The notes under the pieces: model-generated
Seen by the model: the letters and a program-made list of their open reading frames with translations, nothing else
Told to the model about the DNA's origin: nothing
The model's database searches: none
Shown here: one piece after another, positions 9,320 to 15,299 of the stretch
Numbering within the stretch: the first letter of the stretch is position 1
Layout: the number at the start of each line of letters is the position of its first letter
Program-made: the position numbers and the translations under genes
NCBI GenBank assembly: GCA_003024985.2
Contig: PXIH01S0042292.1
DNA: 15,299 bases
Direction: 5' to 3' (one strand)
From: Euperipatoides rowelli
Lineage: Eukaryota; Onychophora; Udeonychophora; Euonychophora; Peripatopsidae

Positions 9320-9385
9320 CACATACCTAGGAGAACTCTCAGTAGTGTTATGCACATACCTAGGAGAACTCTCAGTAGTGTTATG
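9320..9385. repeat. 33-bp perfect tandem duplication
   Basis: Two identical 33-bp units (9320-9352 and 9353-9385). The period is 11 codons, so the overlying minus-strand frame is preserved and gains an 11-residue repeat. Confidence 0.95.
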
Positions 9386-9487
9386 CACAACTTTCTCAAA
9401 ATTCTTAATGACGTGAATTAATTTATCACGCCATATGGCTGTTTTTTTCAATTCCTCATTTAAACCAAGAAGTGTCAAGGCAGCCAT
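9324..9487 (-). other. Candidate first exon or ORF1 N-terminus, unknown product
   Basis: Minus-strand ATG at 9485-9487 sits in the context ACCAAGATGGCTGCC, with A at -3 and G at +4 (strong Kozak) and a match to the YY1 core AAnATGGC. The open frame gives a short helical, charged N-terminus (starting MAALTLLGL) of about 43 residues. Then comes an 11-codon stretch present twice because of a 33-bp perfect tandem duplication. Each copy ends in CTAG|GTATGTG, which resembles a splice donor (GT at 9325-9326 and 9358-9359). The frame stays open to 9197 and overlaps the ORF1 frame, so it could also be the ORF1 N-terminus separated by one frameshift. I do not recognise the protein. I cannot decide between a host gene's first exon with the LINE inserted next to it and the LINE's own 5' end. 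Confidence 0.35.
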
Positions 9488-9496
9488 CTTGGTCAA

Positions 9497-9882
9497 GTAA
9501 GTATTTATTTTATTTTATTTAGGCTGTTAGTTTTTTCAAGAGTGTGCAAGGTTATTGAGTAAGAATATAAGCTGTGTCATCAGTTCAGCAGTAAAATGCT
9601 ATATATTTAGGTTGCTGAACTGTGAAGATTTTTCTACATTGGCACTTATGACATCTAAAAATAATTTTTTATTGAGGTTGCTAATTTCTACCAATTTTGC
9701 GATTACGGCTTACGGGGACTGTAAACATACATTTTTACTTATGTTACAAATCAGATCCATAGGACATATTCTGAATAACACTTTTGCAACTCATGAAATT
9801 GTTAGGGGTATAATTCTTTGTGGTTGAATTTGCAGTACGAAGGGTAATAAGAATGTAAGTTGCATAGACAAGAGTTGTACTT
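9497..9882. other. Spacer with a 10-bp inverted repeat
   Basis: Non-coding on both strands as far as I can see. It lies upstream (minus strand) of the ATG at 9487 and downstream of a truncated LINE 3' end, so it could hold a promoter or LINE 5' UTR. A perfect inverted repeat CAGTTCAGCA ... TGCTGAACTG lies at 9581-9590 and 9613-9622 with a 22-nt loop. Confidence 0.4.
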
Positions 9883-10269
9883 CTTTTTTTATTTTATTTA
9901 ACTTAAAAACTTTATTGAGGACAATTAGTTTAGAAATATGTTCATGATGTTTATATATTATCAGCTGACATGAGTGCAGTAAGGACAAGAAATAGAATAT
10001 CCAAGACAGACTGGAACTAAGTTTCTAGTAATTTATCATTAATGATACATTTCAATATGTCAGTATCCCAAAACCTACTGACCTGTTCAGGGTCCAACAA
10101 AAATAAATCGTCTGTATATTACTGAAATATTTTTTCTCTAATCACCTTGATTAGGCCAGTGCCTCCAATGCATCTGAAAATAATTTTACATCTGGTAACC
10201 CAAATTGAGTAAAAAAATAGATATTAGTGTCTTTCTAATTTTCAAAGGCACCTGTAAAATATTGATAAC
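9883..10269 (-). other. 3' UTR and A-rich tail of the truncated LINE
   Basis: Downstream of the C-terminal LINE frame that stops at 10270. AATAAA signals read on the minus strand at 9911-9916 and 9893-9898, followed by an A-rich stretch to about 9883. This fits the 3' end of a 5'-truncated LINE insertion. Confidence 0.5.
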
Positions 10270-10606
10270 TTAGGATAGCATTATCCCATATTGTTTTTGG
10301 ATTTTATTATAAATATTTCCTAATACTTGATTTACAAAAGGACAGGTACAGAAGATGTGTGTAGAGGACTCTACATGGCCGTCACAGAATACACAGTTTA
10401 TATTTTCATTCTTCCAAATTCTCATGTAATTTAGTCTCTCCTTGGGAGACAGAATTTCAAGAACCATCTTGATTATAAAATTCTCCATGATATTATTTAC
10501 CTTTATATTCTTGACTGGTCTGAGATTTACCTTCTTGTTCCTATAATTTATAAATACAGAATTAACAACAAAGACATTTTCCCTATATTCCTTCAAACTA
10601 ACTTTA
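10270..10606 (-). pseudogene. Second LINE C-terminal fragment (zf-RVT), 5'-truncated
   Basis: The minus-strand frame decodes N-F-I-I-K, then I-L-S-P-K, then C-V-F-C, E-S-S-T-H-I-F and C-T-C, matching the zf-RVT C-terminus of LINEs and alignable with the one at 7418-7771, though clearly diverged. It is a different copy, and possibly a different family. The LINE-like reading starts at about 10606, where the tandem repeat array begins; the rest of the open frame up to 10758 is translated satellite. The element is thus cut off at its 5' side by, or was inserted into, the array. Confidence 0.75.
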
Positions 10607-11370
10607 GCACACTTCTGAACATGGTAGAAACTTGAAATTTGGCATATGGCTAAGTTGCATAGTGTAGACAGTAAAAATAGACTTTTTGATTTTTGGGTGG
10701 TGGAGTTGGGGGTGGGGAAAACCCTGATGTGTTTAGCATACTTCTCAACATGGTGCAAACTTGAAATTTGTCATGTGAGTAGTTTGCATAGTGTAGACAA
10801 TGAAAATAAACTTTTGAATTGTGAGGGTGGAGTGGTGGGTGGGGAATGACAATGAAGTGTTTAGCAGCATACTTCTCAACATGGCACAAACTTGAAATTT
10901 TATGTATGAGTAGATTTCATAGTGTAGACAATGAAAATAGACTTTTTAAATTTTGGGGAGTGGGTAGGAAGTGGAGAATGACCCTGATGTGTTTAGCATA
11001 CTTCCCAAAATTTCATATACTTGAAATTTGGCAGGGGGGTAAGTTGAATATTGTAGATAATGAAAATAGACTTTTTAATTTTTGGGGGTGGGGTGGGGGA
11101 ATGACTCTGAAATGTTTAGCACACTTCCCAACATGGCACAAACTTGAAATTTAGCATGTGTGTAGGTTGCATAGTGTAGACAATGAAAATTGAATTTTGA
11201 GGGTGGGTAGTGGAGAGAGAATAACCCTGAAGTGTTTAGCTTACTTTCCAACATGGTGCAAACTTGAAATTTGGAAGTGGGTAGTTTCCATAGTGTAGAC
11301 AATGTAAAGAGTATAAAAAATAGATTTTTTATAGTTTTTGGGGGTTGGGGAAAATGACCATTAAATGTGT
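10607..11370. repeat. Tandem array, six units of about 119-131 bp
   Basis: Six diverged direct copies. A shared word (gtgtagaca or a variant) falls at about 10664, 10793, 10924, 11053, 11176 and 11295, giving periods of 129, 131, 129, 123 and 119 bp. Each unit has a conserved part (cttctcaacatgg ... acttgaaattt ... atagtgtagacaatgaaaat) and a G-rich part with runs such as GGGGGTGGGG on the plus strand. Open frames across the array on both strands are translations of the repeat and not genes. I cannot name the family; it behaves like a minisatellite or short satellite. Confidence 0.9.
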
Positions 11371-12600
11371 GTCCCCATGCGAAGAATGGGTAATTTTGCT
11401 AGTATTCTCATATGTATCAAACATTCTCTAGAATAAACTGACGTGAAAGTGATCTCTCAGATAAATCCCAGAAGTAGACTAGGCTACTAATTTATGAAAA
11501 TTCTCTTTCAAAAATAAACAATATGAACATGTGACTCATTAAACATGGCTGCAAGCAAACTCAACTACGGCTGTCACCGGAAAGTTCTTCACCGATCAGT
11601 GTCCCTTGGTGTCAATTCATAAATAATCCTAGACCAACTTGATGTAATAAATCACTGTAAATTGTTGGTTCATTTGAAAGTGAAGCTGCAGCTGACTAAT
11701 TACTATGTTCCCCTACTTTGATTACTATTTTCAATACCAACAGCAAATGAATAACTGTAATATAGGGAGCAACTCGGACAATGACTTTATGCAAGATTCA
11801 CATTAATTGTCTGAAAGCAACCTTGACCTAATGGATCATCTAACTTCCACAATCACAAAATTATTTACATTTAATATTAATTTACATGAATTAAATTAAA
11901 TCATTAAAATATGTATTAGATAAAATATAAAGGTTCATGACATTTTAAAACAATTAGAGATGAAACATCAAAACTTTTCTTTCAATAAATTTATTCTTTT
12001 TAGTACATATTATATAACTATACGATAAATATTTCATCAGAAAAAAAAAAACAATAGAAATTTAAAAAAATATAGATGAGTGAGGATTTCCAATATATTC
12101 AAACATTTATTTTTTGAAAAAGCAAACACTTTTAATAATTAAAAATAAACAAATACACATCATACAGTAGAAATCAATTGTTTTGGTTATTTCCAAGAAA
12201 AATATCTGTCAGTGTGTGTTAAATTTTCTTGCAAATTATTTCTCAGTGATAAAATATCAGTAGTGATTTATTTCTCTAAGATTTTATCACCAAGGTGGCC
12301 AAAAATACTCTGAAGATTCGAAGAATTGGACTGCTGGGATAAATAATGACAGGTGTATCCAATATTATCTAGAGAAAACTGATGTGAAAAGGAATTCTCA
12401 GGTAAATCACAGAAGTAGACTAGGACTCTATTTTTTGAGAATAATTCTCAAAAAGCAAAAAGCCTAATTTTCAAGAATAAAATCACAGCCTATCGTTAAC
12501 GCGTGAACACATGAACATCGTTGTGAACACATGAACATCTTCATGAACACATGACTCATTAAACATTTTGGCATATAAACTCATTTATGACCACCTCCGT
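11371..12600. repeat. Diverged duplicated segment (two copies) in non-coding DNA
   Basis: The stretch 11414-11560 (words tctagaataaactga, cagaagtagactagg and catgactcattaaacat) recurs at 12363-12585 in the same orientation with substitutions and insertions, about 950 bp away. The second copy holds a short 20-bp tandem repeat (gtgaacacatgaacatc words at 12503, 12523 and 12543). Between the copies I see no gene. The sequence resembles an old dispersed repeat present twice. Confidence 0.6.
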
Positions 12601-12625
12601 TTATGAAAATTATGTCCATAAATTT

Positions 12626-13390
12626 AAATTTTACCACTGTGGACTATATAAAAATGGTAATTTAGTTAAATATCAGATAAAACAGAAAAAAATATTTCCC
12701 CTCCACCAGGATCTGAATCTGGGACTATGCTCTAACTACTGAGCTACAAATATAATTTCATTTAGTCTGTCAAAATGTAACATTTAAACTTTAAGAGCTA
12801 TGATGCATAATCGTCACATGACTTGTATAATTCTAATCTTGTTTCAAGGTATATAACATCATCTTCCAGCTTGCCAAGCTTGCAGTACATGTAAACCAAC
12901 AAGAAATAAATCATGTTTAACCATATCAACTATTCCCATTTATCATAAATTCTAGACATTTGAAAATTCACCATCTGTGAAATATAAAAGATTTAAATAT
13001 CAGATTAGACACAATCTGAACCTGGGAATTTTGTCTTACTTGGGCAATGCTCTAACCACAGAGCTATGAAGGTATCTCCATTTAAACTATCAAAATCTAA
13101 TATTTAAAATTGTAGAGCTATAATGCAAATAATAATCACTTAATTAGTAACTTAATGTCATTATTTCAAGGTTTAGAGTGTCTGCAATAATAAATCAGAC
13201 AATAAACATTTTCACATAACTTCTAGACATTTGAAAACCCACCACTGTGAAATATAAAAAAATGGAGAATTTAATTAAAATATAAGAGCAGACAGAAAAA
13301 AATATTTTCTCTGACAGTATCAGAACCTGAGACCTTGTCATACTGGACAATGCTCTAACCACTGAGCTTGAATAATTGTTATTATCTAAC
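12626..13390 (-). repeat. Three tandem units with a tRNA-like core (SINE-derived satellite)
   Basis: A unit of about 300-320 bp is repeated three times. The tRNA-like cores, read on the minus strand, are at about 12704-12747, 13010-13068 and 13311-13370. Each has an A-box-like AGCTCAGTnGTTAGAGC and a B-box-like GGTTCnGAnnC. Copies 2 and 3 keep an anticodon-arm region (in copy 3, TTGTC and GACAA can pair), while copy 1 has lost it. The rest of each unit shares words such as ctgtgaaatataaaa and acatttgaaaa. This is a tRNA-derived SINE-like sequence that has become tandem. The 65-codon frame at 13195-13392 is a translation of the tRNA-like part and not a gene. Confidence 0.8.
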
Positions 13391-14559
13391 AAAATTTATT
13401 GATTTAATTGAATTATCTGAACCTGTCTAATTTGATACATATTTAAATTGTCCATTTTTGTATTTCAAAGTCTTGAATTTTCAAGTAGTCTAGATTTAGA
13501 GAAAAGGGAATAGTGTTATTGTCTAATATAATTTATTTATTGATGATTTATGTTTGACATAATGCTATATACCTTGAAAGAAATAGCCTATACAGTATAT
13601 ACTGTTAATATTGAAGATCAGTAAAAAAAGATCAGTATTTTATTAATTTCAATATATTTCATCTAAAACTGTAAAAAAGTATTAAAAAACAATCAATTGT
13701 AGCAAATTATCTCTTGGACCAGCTATAGGGTTGCAATAGCTCCTTTAATAACTCCTATATGAAAGTAATGACTCACCCTCCATTTCAACCTTTCTCTATC
13801 AGATATTTACCGATTTATTTGAAAATTGCAAATCAAGCAGTTTTGCTCAATTCAAAAGTTGAGTTGTTTCCAAAAAAAAAAAAAAAAGTAACTGTCTGGT
13901 CTAAAATAGGATTTTTTACCCCTACTTTCATAACCTATTTTCGTCCTATAATTTTAATCTTAATTACTGTATTTCACAGTAAGATGGATCAATCAAAGTA
14001 ATAAACTTTAAATGATGGTTCTCAAATCATGAACTTTAGTACGCCCACAAACACTGTGACAATCTTTACATTGGTATAAAAAAAAAAAGAAAAGAAGAAT
14101 AACTCTACAATTAAACTTTTTAACAATCAATAAATTAAAGATTAAAAAAAATTAAACAATATATTCAAGTTATTTTGTTTAATATAACATAATGTAGATA
14201 TTTTTTTTAAAAATAAATTAGGTTAATTTTAATTAGATAAAACTGCCAACAAATCTCTTACTTTTTTCAAATTTTGGATTGATTAAATTTTTACCTTAAA
14301 TTTCTATGTGGAAAAATAATTGAAAATAGCCCACTGATAGAAAAAAAATAAAAATAAGCGTTAAGTAGAAACTTTTACCATCAATTATACCACATATACC
14401 TAGGATCCGATGTAACCACTCCGCATCAGAGCAAGGACTTTTTCCATTTTCTTATAAATCTCCCCCCCCCCCCTTCCTTTCCTGATTATTTCACCTTTTG
14501 ATATCATAGCATTGGGACATAATAGTAAGAGTTAGGATTCAGGTTAGGATTGTAAAGAA
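13391..14559. other. Non-coding AT-rich stretch
   Basis: No gene supported. It contains A-runs at about 13871-13886 and 14079-14089, a run of 12 C at 14462-14473, and a short imperfect repeat of the word gttaggatt at about 14530-14549. The open frame at 13759-14001 has no domain features. Confidence 0.5.
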
Positions 14560-14560
14560 N

Positions 14561-15299
14561 GAAACCAATTTGTTTAAATTTAACCAATTTAATTATACAT
14601 TTTGTTGTTTTATTGACCCCAAAATATTTAAATAGCATAAATTCAAGATAAAAAACATTTGTAAATATAAATGCATTTTGCATATCCATTCTGATCAAAA
14701 AGGTATCTTCTCTCTCCTTTTTATTTCTCAATGAGAACAAAAAATGATATATAGCTTTTTGAATAGTTCTTCCTCTTATACCATATACTTCATTAGGAAA
14801 TATTTATTTAGCTCTACTTATAATTCTACCAAAAGAATTTTCTGAAATACCTTTATTTCTGTATTAATCAGAGCGATAGGCCTATAATGGCCTACACTCG
14901 GAATCTGATTGACATTAGTTTCTTTTTTTTTTTTTTTAATTGTTTTAATAAAAACCCTGTTATATTCAGAAATTTGTTCAGAATCATTCAACTCATTCAA
15001 CACAAAATTAAAATTTTCTGTTAACAATTTTCTCCCTGCTTCATTTAACCCCCTTATAAAAATCATTAGTTAGACCATCTGGTCCAGGTGCAACATTATG
15101 TTTAAGAGAATTAATTACATTGTTAACTTCAAGTAAAGAAATATCTTCATCATAAATTCTAACTTCATCAGGGGACAACATAGGAACATTTCTAGACACA
15201 TATATTTTTTACCACTCATATTAGCAAAATTGCTAAAATCATTAACAATATTTTTACCTTGCATATTTTCATTAAGTGTATCAATAGGCTATAGTGTTC
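14561..15299 (-). pseudogene. LINE ORF2 fragment: N-terminal part of the reverse transcriptase
   Basis: Minus-strand start of the RT domain. Reading down: an acidic lead-in (about 15096-15170), then A-P-G-P-D-G-L-T-N-D-F at about 15062-15095, then Y-R-P-I-A-L-I-N-T-E at about 14860-14890, then Y-G-I-R-G-R-T-I-Q near 14770-14800, then D-M-Q-N-A-F (motif A with the first catalytic Asp) at about 14670-14687. These are consecutive RT blocks in the right order, and the P-G-P-D-G-L-T form fits the L1/Tx1 group. Frameshifts lie at the G run near 15050 and near 14710-14720. Motifs B to E, including the YADD-type site, are not present; the piece ends at the N at 14560. Its last 59 bases equal 657-715, which links it to the EN-RT linker. 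Confidence 0.85.
15241..15299. repeat. 59-bp contig-end overlap with 657-715
   Basis: The last 59 bases of the window are identical to the first 59 bases after the N at 656. Confidence 0.9.

Noticed and set aside
9262-9326. Short intron from the GTATGTG donor at 9326 to an ACAG acceptor near 9263
   Set aside because: Joining the exon to the ORF1 frame at these sites puts the two parts out of frame and gives a stop soon after.
10646-11302. Several overlapping open frames on both strands
   Set aside because: They are translations of the ~125-bp tandem repeat; the peptides repeat with the DNA period and have no domain.
13195-13392. 65-codon minus-strand frame with an S-S-V-V-R-A-L-S-S-M-T-R-S-Q stretch
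   Set aside because: It is the translation of the tRNA-like core in the third tandem unit; such peptides arise wherever tRNA-like sequences are translated.
14525-14550. Telomere-like repeat (gttaggatt words)
   Set aside because: Only two imperfect copies with irregular spacing.
14504-14560. Continuation of the RT frame across the N at 14560
   Set aside because: The residues after the N are Asn-Pro-Asn-Leu repeats from simple sequence and do not fit RT after motif A, so the join is probably not the true continuation.

Overview
The window is AT-rich, intron- and repeat-dominated animal DNA, most likely from an invertebrate. The evidence for this is a two-ORF, Tx1/L1-like LINE, a hAT-type MITE, a tRNA-derived SINE-like satellite, and long gene-poor AT-rich stretches. 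I cannot name the species. There is no bacterial gene organisation and no intact protein-coding gene.

The base order of the window is probably not the order in the genome. Ten single Ns (656, 1482, 2021, 3181, 3931, 4433, 7264, 7800, 8580, 14560) mark contig joins and give pieces A to K. Five pairs of pieces share identical ends of 59 to 95 bp, and every shared end stops exactly at an N or at the window edge: A end = G start, K end = B start, B end = F start, F end = E start, E end = J start. Following these overlaps gives A-G-H-(gap)-K-B-F-E-J. In that order the scattered LINE pieces line up on the minus strand as one element: ORF1 (J, E), endonuclease (F, B), endonuclease-RT linker (B), first part of the reverse transcriptase (K), a missing RT middle, then the C-terminal zinc-finger region and 3' UTR (H, G). 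It carries several frameshifts and stops and looks dead.

Region by region: 1-655 non-coding; 657-1481 LINE endonuclease end and linker; 1483-3180 non-coding, with a 98-bp hAT MITE flanked by 8-bp target duplications at 1978-2091 and a CpG cluster near 2870-2965; 3182-3930 end of ORF1 and the ORF1-ORF2 spacer; 3932-4432 endonuclease; 4434-6960 mostly non-coding, with a retropepsin-like remnant near 5820; 6990-7799 LINE C-terminus and 3' end; 7801-8579 non-coding; 8581-9275 LINE ORF1; 9324-9487 a short open segment starting in a YY1-like/Kozak context with a duplicated splice-donor-like sequence; 9883-10606 a second, 5'-truncated LINE 3' end; 10607-11370 six copies of a roughly 125-bp G-rich tandem repeat; 11400-12600 a diverged duplicated segment; 12600-13390 three tandem copies of a roughly 310-bp unit with a tRNA-like core; 13400-14559 non-coding; 14561-15299 first part of the LINE RT.

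The most useful result is the assembly artefact: ORFs that run through Ns 3931 and 4433 are chimeras and should not be annotated as proteins. I found no new enzymatic or defence system.
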